This document shows, piece by piece, positions 34,759 through 47,638 of a DNA stretch of 64,000 bases. Numbering within the stretch: position 1 is the first letter of the stretch; each line of letters begins with the position of its first letter. The translations under genes were made by a program, and so were the position numbers. This DNA is from Scatophagus argus (Eukaryota > Chordata > Actinopteri > Scatophagidae). The notes beneath the pieces were generated by a model that saw nothing but the letters and a program-made list of their open reading frames with translations, made no database searches and was not told the DNA's origin. The stretch spans positions 7,866,501-7,930,500 of the forward strand of contig NC_058496.1 in the NCBI RefSeq assembly GCF_020382885.2, written 5' to 3'.

Positions 34759-37700
34759 ATGGACGATGATCTGTTCCAACTGAGACAGCTGCCGTGAGTA
34801 GACCACAATCTGCAAATCAACGCCTTCTTGTACATTTATTTATTTATTCAGAAGATTGTCAGCCGTGACAGCATGTTTGGCCGACTCGCCGCCCTCTGAA
34901 AGCCTCGCATCATGTTTGTTTGATTAGCTCGCTGGACCTCAAAAAGCCCGACATTCCTTAAAAGCAGCAGTCATTTAATAACAACATGCACGCTATCCAG
35001 TTATGTTACCGAGAAATGTTCCTAGGCTAAGGGAAAAATGAAAACAACTTAGCATGTCCAGACACCGCAGTTTGTTTACAGTCGTAGCATTTTCCTAAGA
35101 AGACCGTTTGGTTAATTTAGTTATAGGAATTTGCTGTGAGAATTCACAACTGTTTTCCGTCTAACCTGTAAATGTGTTCGCTGTTAGGACTCCTAGTACC
35201 TAACGTGATTTATTTCAACCTTGCTGTAGCCTACGTACATTAAGCTAAAGCCTGGCGCATGTAAGTCTAGCCTGGTCGTCATAAGGAACATTTTTTTATT
35301 TGTCAGAGTAAAATAATCACAAATAATCTTCCTACAGGAATTACATAAAAATAATGACTGTTGTATTTTGAAAATTAAAATAGCCTAGTTTGTAGATTAA
35401 CAGTAGAAATCCTGGATTTGGAGTAAGCACACAAATATATTACAGATAGTCTATAATGTTTATAGTTTAAGGGGTTGTGATAGTATTACTGGATATGCAT
35501 TTACTTCTATATATTTCTTTCTTAGGAGCTTGAAAAGTAAAATTATAGTGGTTGGACTTCTCACCAACTCTGCAATCTGCAGCACTGATACTTTCCATTG
35601 CAAGTAGGCTATTTTATATAATTACAGTGATTAAGACATCACTGACACTCTTACACTGTTTCATCCTTAATGAACCATCTATTATCTGCATGTGGGAGAA
35701 GATTACACCTTCCATTTGTAGAAAACATGCATATATCTGGTGTTTAGGCCTTATGAGCAAGCCAAGCCGTAAAGAGCAGTGTGCAGAGCTGTCAGTATAG
35801 GCCTGACATGGTTTGCCCGTTTAACACGATATTACCAAACATTCACAGAATCATCAGAATCAGAATTCCTTTATTTATCCCCGAGGGGAAATTCTTCTTT
35901 CATATAGGCATTGCAATTTTCCTGACCAAGAAAATGAAAAGATAGGAACAGCGACAGGCAGAAATGATTTCCTGTGTCGCTTTGTGGTGCATCGTGGGAG
36001 TAAGAGTCTCTTACTGTGGAGAGGGTGAGAGGGAAAGTCCAGTATAGTCCTTATTGTGGACAGCATCCTCCTCTCAAACACCACCGTCAGAGAGTCCAGT
36101 TCCTCCCCCACAACATGGCTGGCCTTCTTGCTGATGCTGTTGAGTATGTTAGTGTCCCTCACCTTCAGGCAGCTGGCCCAACAGGCAACAGCATATGTGA
36201 TGGCACTGGCCACCACCACCACCACATCCTCAGCATCGTCCTGCAGATGTTGAAGGACCTCATTCGCCTCAGAAAATAGCAGCGGCTCTGTCCCTTTCTG
36301 TAAACAGTGTCCACGGTCTTGCACCAGTCCAGTTTGTGATCCAAATCACAGCCCGAAAAAGCTAATCTCAGCAACAGCCTTTGACTCCGTTCTCATCTTG
36401 GCCCTGGCACGAGAGTCTTCTAAAACTCCTCTGGCATTAGACATACTGTAGAGATATCGAGCGTCCTGGGCCTTCAGCAAGTGTATTTTTATTTTTGTTT
36501 TTGTAGTGTTGTCCGCTTCCGTCGCACAGGTGAAAGTGCACGCTCCGAGGACGACGGCGAGAATAGAGAGCAGGTTGTCAAGATCGCAGAGCAGACTGAC
36601 CTGGAGTCTGTGGCGCTTGCAGATGGAGCTCCGGTTCCCCGGGAGTTTGCGAACCCAACTGATGGTACAGCAATTTTCCTTCCTCCCCAAACTGACATAA
36701 TTCCAGTTAAGTAATATATGTTTCACATGTCATATGTTAAAGACAAAATGAACTTTCAGTGACAAAGGTAGTATCCCGTACAAGCGAACATTTGCTATTT
36801 CAAGCTTTCGTTTTTCCTTTTGGTTCAGTTAGGGGCCTAACTTGAAATCAACACCCTCTGTTTTTGTGACCACCATTCAGAAAAGGTTTCTATCTGCTTA
36901 TAGAAGTATTTTCACCTTGCTCATTCCCTCAGACACATTCATGGTGGAAGATGCCGTAGAGGCCATAGGCTTTGGGACATTTCAGTGGAAACTCTCCATC
37001 CTCACTGGTCTGTCCTGGGTGAGAACTGCTCTTTTACCACCATTTCAGATGCTGTGTACGTTTGTGGATTCTTTCAGTAAGCACTTGCATATTGTGGGTC
37101 TCTTGTGTGTTTCTGCTCAGATGGCTGATGCCATGGAGATGATGATCCTCAGTATCTTAGCCCCACAACTCCACTGTGAATGGAGACTGCCCAGCCTGGA
37201 AGTGGCACTGCTCACATCGGTAATGGCTTTCTAATGTCTGTCAAGTGCTGTAGCGTACAGTGCTGTATGACTGTACCGATGGCTATTGATTAAGTACTTA
37301 GGGACGACCATGTGGGAAACAATAGGGCCCCTAATGGTTTGATGCCACCAGATATGTGTTGTATATTTTGGTTTGAATGACTATCAGAATCATATTTACT
37401 TTTGTGAGTATGATATTAAACAGCAGGGGAACTACACCAGATTTTTTATTAAAGATACTGCATTGAGAATCAATCCCTTAAATGAGATGTAATTAATTCG
37501 ACATTCACTGCTAATGAGAAGATAATAAATTGGAAATTTCAGTGACTTCTAGTGGTTCGCTTCATAACAAAAGTCTACAGCACTATCTGCAGCTATGTGC
37601 AACGAAAGACCAGTTAAGTGCACCTTTAAGCAGCTGCAACATGCCACATTATCATTTGTTTTTTCTCTTATGCAGGCCGTGTTTATTGGGATGATGATCA

Positions 37701-40700
37701 GCTCTTCTCTTTGGGGAAACATATCCGACAAGTACGGCAGGAAGACAGTAAGTTCTAATTAAATCCTCTGTCTGACATGGATATTATCTTTTACCTTTCC
37801 TGTAAGACAAACTTTATCTTGAGTTTATAAGCATTAGAAGTTTAGCGTTTGGGCTTCTGAATGAAAGAAAGTGATCGATACCAGACACAGCACCACATGC
37901 TCTCCAGAAGAGCCTTATCAAATCGGCATCATTAATTTAGCAGCTCGTTGTTTTTTCTTCATATGCGCACACAGGGTCTCAAGATGAGTGTGCTGTGGAC
38001 TATGTTCTATGGCCTGATGAGTGCATTTGCGCCGATTTATGGGTGGATCCTCTTCCTCCGTGCACTGGTGGGCTTTGGCATCGGAGGAGCCCCACAGTCG
38101 TGAGTAGCCCTCATTTTACGAATAAACTGCAGTGTCATTTGTTAGGACTGACTGTGAATCGTCCCTCCTGCAGGGTGACGCTGTATGCTGAGTTTCTGCC
38201 TATGAGGTCCAGAGCCACATGCATCTTGTTGATAGAGGTATGGACTGTCCTGTACCACAAAATCACTCATCTGTCATCCACCTGGAGCTGCACGCTATTA
38301 AAGACCTCTGTTTGGCTTGGAGGATTTCATATAGTTTGAATTTTGCCTTGTAGATATTCTGGGCACTGGGCACTGTGTTTGAGGTCCTCTTGGCAATCCT
38401 GGTGATGCCCACTCTGGGTTGGCGTTGGCTTCTCGGCCTTTCTACCATTCCTCTCTTCATCTTTGCCATCTTATGTTTTGTGAGTATGAAGTTATCAGTG
38501 TTGAAAAGTTTAGAAAATACCAATGACAGCTTAATCAACTGGCATGTTTGTTTTTTGGCGGTTGGGGTGGGGGATTGGAGCAGTGGCTACCAGAGAGTGC
38601 TCGATACGATGTTCTAACAGGGAATCAGGAAAAAGCTCTGGCAACGCTGAAGCGCATCGCTACAGAGAATGGAGCCCCGATGCCACTGGGAAAACTTATC
38701 GCTGCCAGACAGGTGAGAGTCTCCTTCTGAAGAACACAAACTCTCTGGACATTATTGCTGTGTGCTGCCAAATTATGTTGTGTATTCTTTAATTAGGAGG
38801 ATCGTGGAAAGATTCAGGACTTGTTTTCGTCACACTTTCGTTGGACCACAGTCCTGCTGTGGTTTATTTGGTAAGGGGAGTGAATGGTGGAGCCACCCAG
38901 TCATATTCTCAACGATTGATCGCTAGTTTGCCTTTTTTTTCTTACTCTTCAAACCGGACATAAACATTTGTGCTTCTCGTTTCATGTGAACCGCCGATGT
39001 TTCGTCCTGTGTCTCTGCAGGTTTGCAAACGCCTTCTCTTACTACGGCCTGGTGCTGCTCACTACAGAGCTGTTTCAGGAGGGGGGTGCATGTGGAAGTG
39101 AGTCACTGCTCCAACACACACTCAAGGACAAACACAAATTTTAATTTGTTCCACTGATTCAAAAGGCACTGGAACAGAGCAGTAGGTAATATTGTGCTTT
39201 TTCCTACTCCGCCCAATCAAAATGTCTGCCACAATAAACGTCCATGCATTTATACATGAGGTTTTTGCAAGAGCAAGCGAGACTGAGCTGAGCTGCTGTT
39301 GGGTGTGAGCTATCCTGTTTTCTGCTGTTTTATACCCCCCTCTAGTGTCCAAAGGTAATAAGAGGGAGCTCCGATGCAGTTTGGAGTGTAAATATCTGAA
39401 CTCTGATGACTACAAAGACCTGTTGTGGACCACCTTATCTGAATTCCCAGGTACACATTCAAGTGTCTTCATGAAGTCAGTGAAGATATTTTACTTTATA
39501 AAGTAGTTCCAGTCACCCGTGGTAACAAGTTGTTTCACTGTACCATAATTACTTAATATGTACTAGAAAACCTAAAAAAATGAGGTCATGAATGGTGCAT
39601 TGATTTACTACTGCTTATGTCATTTTTAATAATTACTGATACAGCAAGGTAATTAACAAGTGTTAATTATTAGCATACAAGTGATTACTGGATAATCATC
39701 TAGTAAATTCTTGCTAGTTGTTGCACTTGGTCATGGTGCTAAAAAGGTCATTATAATAATGGTTAATTCTATGTAATTATTACACCTGTTACTTCATTAC
39801 ATCAGCTAACCTACATAAAATGGAGCCTGCACTGACGTTATCACTTATGCCTGTGCTTTTCCTGGAGGGACATGCCGAACTGTCTGACTTGTGGGCATCC
39901 TAGTAAATAAAAACATAAATAAGTCTGTATAATGATTGCCCCCTACAATACAAAGCAAACCAGCATATTAGATTTTACCAACACTGAATTTTGCATTTTG
40001 CATCGTTACATAGGACTTCTGGTGACACTGTGGGCTATTGATCGATTGGGAAGGAGGAAGACCATGGCATTGTGTTTCTTCATCTTCTCTATGTGCATCA
40101 TTCCTCTCTATGGTTGTGTTGGCAGGTGAGGTGGATCCTGGTGAGAATGTTAAACGCGAAGTATTGAATGCAGCATTTATCCAGCACGACTGCTTTCTCT
40201 GTTGCAGAGCATCCATGACAGTGCTGATATTCATCGCCAGAGCTTTCATTGCAGGAGGATTTCAGGCCGCTTACGTGTACACTCCAGAGGTGAGATGCCC
40301 AACCAGAGTGCAGATGTTTGTTTGCAAGCAGTTATTAGAACAGCTCAGATCAAACCAATAGAAAAGACAAAAATAGAGAGCCAACATCAGAGCCGTTTCT
40401 CTGTATTTCTTGAAACTCTGCAGGTGTACCCAACAGCAACCAGGGCTTTAGGTCTGGGAACAAGCAGCGGAATGGCCAGAGTTGGTGCCCTCATCACACC
40501 TTTTGTCGCGCAGGTAACACCCTTCAGTTTTTATCATCATTTAAAGCCATCCTAACACAAGAAGATAATCGTCATTTTTGTTTGCGCAACGGGATCCATC
40601 TTGCAGGTCATGTTGGAGTCATCTGTGTACCTGGCCCTCTCCGTGTACTGCTGCTGCTGCCTCCTGGCTGCCATCGCCTCCTGTGCACTGCCAATTGAGA

Positions 40701-40819
40701 CAACAGGCCGGGGCCTGCAGGAGTCCAGCCACCACGAGTGGGGCCAGGAGATGATGGGCCGGGCCTCTTCCCACGGCTCAGGGAGAATCCCCCAGTCCAG
40801 CTCCGGCTCCCAGGGCTGA
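34759..40819 (+). CDS. svop: Synaptic vesicle 2-related protein (MFS transporter)
   Basis: Exons: 34759-34793, 36507-36664, 36933-37018, 37121-37219, 37676-37747, 37975-38099, 38174-38237, 38354-38479, 38584-38712, 38797-38870, 39021-39097, 39346-39450, 40014-40125, 40208-40289, 40424-40513, 40607-40819. The product has 548 residues, the same length as human SVOP. It is a 12-helix major facilitator protein of synaptic vesicles; its substrate is not established. The N terminus [20 protein letters not shown] is diagnostic. MFS signature loops [11 protein letters not shown] and [10 protein letters not shown] follow helices 2 and 8. [20 protein letters not shown] and [18 protein letters not shown] are further landmarks. 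The C-terminal tail is Ser/Gly-rich. Intron 1 (1.7 kb) contains a minus-strand LINE fragment. Confidence 0.97.
35850..36440 (-). mobile_element. Degenerate L2/Rex1-group LINE fragment in svop intron 1
   Basis: On the minus strand the pieces [54 protein letters not shown] and [11 protein letters not shown] follow in LINE ORF2 C-terminal order. The frame changes at a (CCA)n/(GGT)n expansion near 36208-36226. The 3' tail is at about 35850-35895 (plus strand CCTTTATTTATCCCCGAGG). The element is 5'-truncated; the limits are approximate. Confidence 0.8.
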
Positions 40820-42337
40820 GCATACAACAGAGAGAGAAGTGCCAACGGTGAGAGAAAAGAGGGTGGCAAAAAAAAAAAAAAAAAAAGTGAGACCAGCTTT
40901 CTGTGTCCATCTCCAGTCACATCCTAAGGCACCACAGCGGCTTCAGGGAGCCAGGCAGCACAGTATTATATATTATTATTAAATAGTTTTCGACCACCAC
41001 TGCTGTCACAATGTTGCCACTGAATAACTGCACACGAGGTGACTGCTAAAAACCAAATGACCTGAGTGCAAGATCGAGAATATAAATGATGGACTGTGTG
41101 AAGCATTTTTGAACAAGAGAGAATTCAAATACTTCGAGTATTCGAATCCTGCTTTTCTAAAGTAAGAGAAGAAAAGGAGAGTAGAGACCGTAACAATGTT
41201 AAATGACCTTCTTCTTGTCAAAGAGCCTTAAAACCACCTATGAAAAAGCTGCATCTATTAGCATAATGGACACTGACGAGTAGATAAGAAAGAATTATTT
41301 TGTGCGCACAAATTGCCTGTTAAAATACACTAACTGCAAACTCAGCTTTAAAAAAAGTACATTGCAGGAACTAAGTACACTTCATCAGTTCAACAGACCA
41401 TGAGACTGAATAAGGTCTGTGGTTACTGCATTTAGGATTCACTTTTCCCACAGCAGTGAAAGGACATACTGCACAGTAAGACACTGACTCTCATATATTG
41501 TAAGCACCCTTCTTACTTTGTGTCAGTATTATTTCACATTTCAACATGGATAATATCTGTTTTCTGCTAACGAAATAATGAAAACACCACCTCATGTCTT
41601 GATCATTGTATGGTCAATTTATTTAGAACAGCTGACAATGTTTCATGCGTCCAGAGATCCTGGACTGAAGGAAACACGATGTATGTTAACACTGAAGTCT
41701 AAATCGGTGTACTTTCATTAACCAAAGCTGACTCCATCTAGTTAGTGAGGATTACATGATTTAAAAAATGAAATTAACATCAGTATTTGGTGTTACAATC
41801 AATAAACCTCGCTGCATCTCCTGACCTACACATGCACACACAACCATTTAGAAGGATCTTACTGGCTGTTTTTCTGTAAATAATGTATATCAATACCTGG
41901 TTTTGTTGTTGTCTTTGCTTTTGTTTGTAACAAAGGTGATGTGGAGACTTTTGAGACTTTGACCAGTATGATTCTATGAGCGACACACACTGAGCAAAGT
42001 TTTGTTCATAAAAAGAGGGATTAACTAGTGCAGGTCCAGCAAGCTGAGTCTTACCTGCCAGTGTTTGAGATATAGTGCTGCATTAAGTGTCTGTGTGCAC
42101 AGATTCTTGTCAACGCACTGGATGTAAATGTGTATGATACTATAGTAAATAATCTTTCAAAAACAGCAGTGCGTTCATGTTGTTATTTTAATCTAATTTA
42201 GTCTGATTTAAGTATGATTCTGATCAATATCTGCTTGCTTTAAATGTTAGCTATAGACAGTTTATGCAGTAGGGGATACAAGGCACTGACACTGAGATTT
42301 TCCCAAGGAGCACCGGTCGCTACGGCAGGACTCAAAT
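40820..42337 (+). other. svop 3' UTR and convergent gap to dao
   Basis: A poly(A) tract lies at 40869-40886, shortly after the svop stop. AATAAA at about 41800 could end the svop transcript. The remainder up to the dao stop codon has no feature that I recognise. Confidence 0.45.
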
Positions 42338-45174
42338 TCACAAACGAGCTTTTGGTCCTTTGCCTTTTTGTTCCACAATCTGCCCGAAGAGCCGCGCTGC
42401 CTCCTGTGCGCAGCCTCTGTGAATGGTGAGTCCAAAACCTCCATGGCCATAGTTGTGTATCACCTGAATGAGAGCCAGGGTATTTTAGCGCATTCTGAAT
42501 GATCAGAATTAATACTTACAATATTGCTAAGCTGGTACGGTTTACCTCTACTGGAGTTCCACCAGACTTTATGGTCTCCCTCTCCAGTCTGACTTTGCTG
42601 CGAACTGGCCTCAGGCCACACCAGTCCTCTACTATCCTGGCATGCTGTGGTTAGACACCAACAAGGCGTAATGTTTGGTTGAGGACAGAATCACAGAATG
42701 CATATTCTAAATATATTTATACGTATGTTAGATGCTTTAGCACTGCAGCAGACTCATAAATAATAACTCATAATAATGACTCAGGGAGTCTTTTAACGGC
42801 CTCATAGACAAAAAATAATCACCTCACCTTGAGGCTTGGCTCGAGCTGACAAGCTTCCTCCCAGATATTCTTATGGTCAATGGAGGTGTTCTGTTCGCTC
42901 CAGTTTCCTATCTGGCAAATCCCGCCGACTGTCACAAGACGACTCCTGCAGACACAGATGTTCTGTTTGCTTATGAATACAACTAAACACATTAGAAAAC
43001 TATAACTGTGCAACAACATGCATTATGTATGATCCTAATGCATCACAGTACTCCTATCCCTCACTATAAACACCATGACAGAAGCAACTGTCTGCTCCTA
43101 AACTTCGGTGTTCATAAGCATTTTGTATCTGTAGATCTACCCTGGAATGATGTATGGTGAATTGTAGAATCCTGCTGAAAAATTGTGGGTAATAATCCAA
43201 TGCTTGAGCCATGGAGCATCCACCTGAAAAACAGAGAATAACAGGATAACATGCTTCAACCACCTTTACAAAGTACCTTTACAGCTGGCTATATAAGCAG
43301 ACATATAACACCGTTCTCTCATACCTTCACTATCTGACCACGGCCTGGTTTGAGATCAGGATCTGGCTGGAGCTCTCCTGCTCTCATCCCAGTGCAATTT
43401 ATTATCACATCTGCCCCACTTTCTGCAAGCTGGACACCGAGAAGCATGATAATAGAGAACATATATGACGAAGTGATAAAATTCTGAGACAGGAAGCAGG
43501 AAAATGCAACTTTCTGGACGTTGATGCCATTACAGACTCGGTATAAGAAACATTAAGAAGCAATAAAAACCTTCACCAACCTCCTTGAAGGATTCTATTT
43601 TCCTGTGATAAAATTTCACACCCCTTCTTTGCAACCTGAGATGACACGAAACCAGATGTTCATTAAGAGAAAAATAAAAATTTGGACATTTAGTTAACTG
43701 GAACTTAACTAAGAACTTAATTAAGAACCAGTCAAGGTCCACTACAGGGTATGTATACCAAACATGACTACCAAACTGTGACACAGGATAGAGTACATGG
43801 TAAACCAGTGCATCCTTTCATCCCTCTATTGGGTAATAAAAGTTATTGCAAACAGGTTTTACATCGGATGAACTAAGTTCAACGCTGTAAATAAAGTGCT
43901 GATGTAGCACTGAACACAGAAGTTAATCACTCACCAATCCATGAGCCAAGGTAAGTATGTTTTACCCTCCACCATGAGAGCAGTGTTGAACCACCCATAA
44001 CTGGACATATGAGATGAGACAGACGTGTTAGAGCTGGTGACTCAGAATTAATCCATCCAATCTCAACGTCTGACATTTTGTCCTCGTAATATATTGTTTA
44101 TTGAGAAAACAAACAAGTAAGTTTATTAAGTATTAATAAGTAAGTTTCATTTACAAAACATTTAAGTTGCTTTGGGAAATTAGGGAGAATACTTTTATCG
44201 GAAAAATTAGCACACATTATTTACATTAGTTACATAATTATTAATTTTTCTCTCCTTTATTTTCTTTTGCTTTTTAGCTTTCAGGTCAGTTACAGCAGGG
44301 AACGTACTTGTATCCAGGGAACATCTGCAGTTCTCGCTCTGTGAGCTGTCTGAAGCCCAGGACAGTATCTTTAAATGAAGGATCCTGCATTCAAAAGCAA
44401 GTAACTCAGTACATTTACGTCACACCATTTATACCTTTTAAATGTCTCGGCTGTGTTAGTTTGCAAGACCCCCGACTCTGAGTTCAAACCAAACCCTTGG
44501 CGTGGCCTCTCTGTTATTGTTTTCCAGCCATTGCAGGCACCCATCTTTGTGCAGCTGAACAGAGCTTTATTTTCAGTCAGGCTGAATACTAATGGTTTGT
44601 GTCTCTGTTAAATATCGCACTGGTATGTGATAAACTCATGCACCAGTTATCTGTTAACTATAGCTGTACATATAATGCACACTGTATTTGCGCTTGGTTG
44701 TAAAAGACTTCTAAACAAGGTCAGCTCTTATCCTTGAGGTCAGATTCTCTTTGCAGAACAAAGCACCACTTACTGGGGCTGGTTCAGTGCAGAGATTGTA
44801 GCCAGACTGAAGGAATATACCCATTTTTACGCACTCTGGTGAACTGAGGCAGCTCTGCAAGTAGTCAAACGTTTCTTTATTCCATTTCCTAAAGATGAGG
44901 ACAAACACACCATTAAAGTGGTGGCCACGTTTTGCAGATACAGTCGGGAATCGTAAGACGTTTACAGAGAAAGCACATACGTCTCCTGGACGTTGCCCTT
45001 ATCGTAGAGATATGGTTGCCAGAAGCCAGCAGCTCCATCACTAGTGGTCAGCGGAGTGAACCGGTCCGCGTACACCTCAATGGTCAGCGGACTGACAATG
45101 GAGTGATACTGCTCATAGATGCTCTGGGCTGTTGACAGGCCAATGACTCCAGCTCCGATCACTGCCACCCGCAT
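42338..45174 (-). CDS. dao: D-amino-acid oxidase
   Basis: Exons in coding order: 45174-44981, 44888-44774, 44384-44308, 44000-43935, 43635-43581, 43429-43325, 43223-43141, 42945-42828, 42644-42546, 42463-42338. The product has 345 residues (human 347). It is a peroxisomal FAD enzyme that deaminates neutral D-amino acids to 2-oxo acids, ammonia and peroxide. The FAD-binding GxGxxG is [16 protein letters not shown]. Active-site tyrosines lie in [10 protein letters not shown] and the substrate-carboxylate Arg in CGLRPVR. The second FAD segment is [12 protein letters not shown]. The C terminus ends ARL, a PTS1-type tripeptide. [14 protein letters not shown] favours DAO over D-aspartate oxidase. 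An upstream in-frame ATG at 45195 would add seven residues (MSHVSAD). Confidence 0.95.
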
Positions 45175-45473
45175 GTCTGCACTGACATGAGACAAGACGC
45201 ATTCACATCTGAGACTTACTCACCCACAAAGAGACCAACGTGACAGTCTGAATCTCTGCTGTGTTGTATTGTATTCTAATGCAACAGATTCAAAGTGATT
45301 ATATTTTTCTGATGTTACTGTATTATTAAAATGTATTACTTAAAACGATTATAGGTCTTAGCAAGTAGGAAAAAAATAACCAAAACTCAAAAAACTCAAA
45401 CAATCAAGAAATTTAGTTTTCAGACGTTTTCGAAAACTTTATGACCTTTGAAAGGAAATACTGTCCTCGTTTG

Positions 45474-46192
45474 TGTCACCCCGCGGTGAGGTATTGTCTC
45501 GTCATTTCCTGTTTTATTTTGAAAAGTAACTCTCCTCTCGTTTCAGGTCACTTCCCTTTCCTCATGTGTCTCCAGTCTGATTTGTCTCACCGATGACCCG
45601 ATTGTAGCCACCTGTTCCCCGTTACCTTCATGTGTTTCGTCTTCGTGCGGTCTCTCCAGCCTTTCCTTTGCCACAGCTTTGTCTTTTCCTCTTTCAGAGT
45701 GATTTTTCGTTGTAACTTGAATTTCCCTCGGGATCAATAAAGTATCTGTCTAACTTTCATAGTGCAGGTTTGCCTTAGTTTAGGATTTCTAGTTAGTCTT
45801 TAGTTTCTTTTTCCTCCGTAGGAGTGATTTTTGGTTACCTTTTAGATCATATATATATTCACAGTTAGATTATCCTCTTCTAGAGTGATTTTTTTTGTTC
45901 TTTCTTATTTTTCCTAGTCTTATTTTTGCCTCCTTTTGGAGTGGTTTTAGTTCTTTAGAATAGTAGCTTTTTTCTTAAGTAATTTTCATAGCCTTTTGTT
46001 TTTATCTACTTTGAGATAATTAATGTTTCATAGCTGAGTGTCTGTTAATAGAGGAGAATCTCTTTAGGAGTAGTTTCATAGCCTTTGTGTTAATTTCACT
46101 CTGCCTTGGGGAAATTCAGGTTGATATTAACAAAGTCTGCTTTTATTCTTACCTGCTCCACGTCTGAGTCCTGCCTGACTCGGAACTTGACA
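45474..46192. mobile_element. Candidate solo LTR (family uncertain)
   Basis: 719 bp beginning TGTCA and ending TGACA, with imperfect 5-bp flanking repeats GTTTG (45469-45473) and GGTTG (46193-46197). Only the terminal dinucleotides and these short repeats support an LTR. A LINE/SINE-like 3' tail (CCCTCGGGATCAATAAAG) sits inside at about 45726-45752, so it may instead be a composite of smaller repeats. No internal genes are present; it looks old. Confidence 0.3.
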
Positions 46193-46710
46193 GGTTGGAC
46201 AGCTGTCTCGATGGAGTTGACCTGTCTGAATAGTGCACTGGACTACATCTGAGTAAAACTGTCGCCATCTAAGCATATTAAAATAAGTGTGTGGTATATT
46301 GTGGTATACTTTATGGCATAAACAGCATATTATGTAAGGGGTGGGGGCAACACGTCAGATAATGCCTCTTTTAGCGAGGCGGCATTTCAAACTCATGAAA
46401 ATGCTGCATAAAAGAGCAGATTGCAGGTTGCCTACATAAACTCACATATCTGCATAGTTTTCGGAAATTTTTTACTTTACCTTTAGACTCAGATTCGCGT
46501 TCGGTCGCCACTGCAGGAGTTGGGTAAGTCTGGCTGCAGTTTGCACTATGGTTCGCACTGGTCCGGATGTGTCACGTGGGCGAGAGGGGGCGGAAACGGC
46601 TTCTCCTGCTGATCCGGATCCGAGGGTATGATGTGTAATGTGTATCTGTAAGATTTTTAAGTGCTTGACTTGAACCTTCATCTAATCTGCTTTTTACTGA
46701 ATGTTCGTGG

Positions 46711-46731
46711 ACACACACACACACACACACA
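46711..46731. repeat. (AC)n microsatellite
   Basis: 21 bp of alternating AC in the dao-ssh1 intergenic region. Confidence 0.95.
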
Positions 46732-47638
46732 GTTTTCTGCAAGTTATCATGTGAATGTAGACCAAATTACATCATAACTTTATTAATCCAGCACCTTTCA
46801 AAACTAAGTTAACAAGTGCTTTACAAAAACAAAATACTAAAAGTAAATGAGATCCAAAACATGATAAAATAATATCACATGATTTCCATACCATCACTTA
46901 AGGAAAAGCCAGTAGATATAAATGAGTTTTAAGAGGAGAGTTAAATAACTCTGTGTACGTCCACTTTTTATATTATGGAGGGAGCATTCGTAGCTTTGAA
47001 TAGGATATGAATTATTATCTGCCTGTCCAGTACAAAACACCACTTCACTACGACCTCAGTAATAAACACATTATTTCCTGACAAAATGAAAAAAAAGCTT
47101 TCCAAAAGCAGAGTTCATGGAGCAGCTGCTGTATTGGATCACACTGGACTGAAAAGTGCACCTATGTGACAAACTAAGTGACTAAATAACTGGAGAATAT
47201 TAGAGGGACTATAATGGTAGCCGTGTTCATAATTCCCAATGAGCACAGGTAGCATAATACAGATAATACCAATAGCATTATCATTATTATTTTTTAATGA
47301 CTTGTGACATTCAAATGGTCTGATTTTCTCGGTGTTTTTCTCTTTCTTCTCTTTTATTCCCCTTTTCTTCTGTATTTATGTTATATTTTCAATCCTACTT
47401 ACGTATGTGTTTCTTTTATATCCTGTCTTAATGACCTTTCAAGTCTTATATAAAGCACTTTCCTTATAATTGCGGCCTTGAAGGCAGCACTTCCTGCATA
47501 GCCCTGTATGCAGGATAATAAGGCTCCTCTTCCTCCATCCATCCGTCCATCCATCGGTTGTATGTATCGATAGCTCAGCAGCTCGCAGCTCACCAGGCCC
47601 AGCGGCCGGCCGGTGCATTCTCAGCTTCCAGTCCAGCC

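Larger units (their letters stand above)
45175..47557. other. Intergenic between divergent dao and ssh1
   Basis: Contains the candidate LTR-like repeat at 45474-46192 and an AC microsatellite at 46711-46731. A GC-rich patch near 46555-46620 with a CACGTG E-box might be an upstream dao promoter or exon, but I could not connect it by splicing. About 46735-47550 is plain AT-rich sequence. Confidence 0.5.

Noticed and set aside
34555-34815. 86-codon minus-strand frame over the svop first exon
   Set aside because: Antisense shadow in a CpG-containing promoter with no recognisable protein or splice sites.
39540-39800. AT-rich TAATTAC-bearing stretch in an svop intron as a possible MITE
   Set aside because: I could not find matching terminal inverted repeats or a target duplication.
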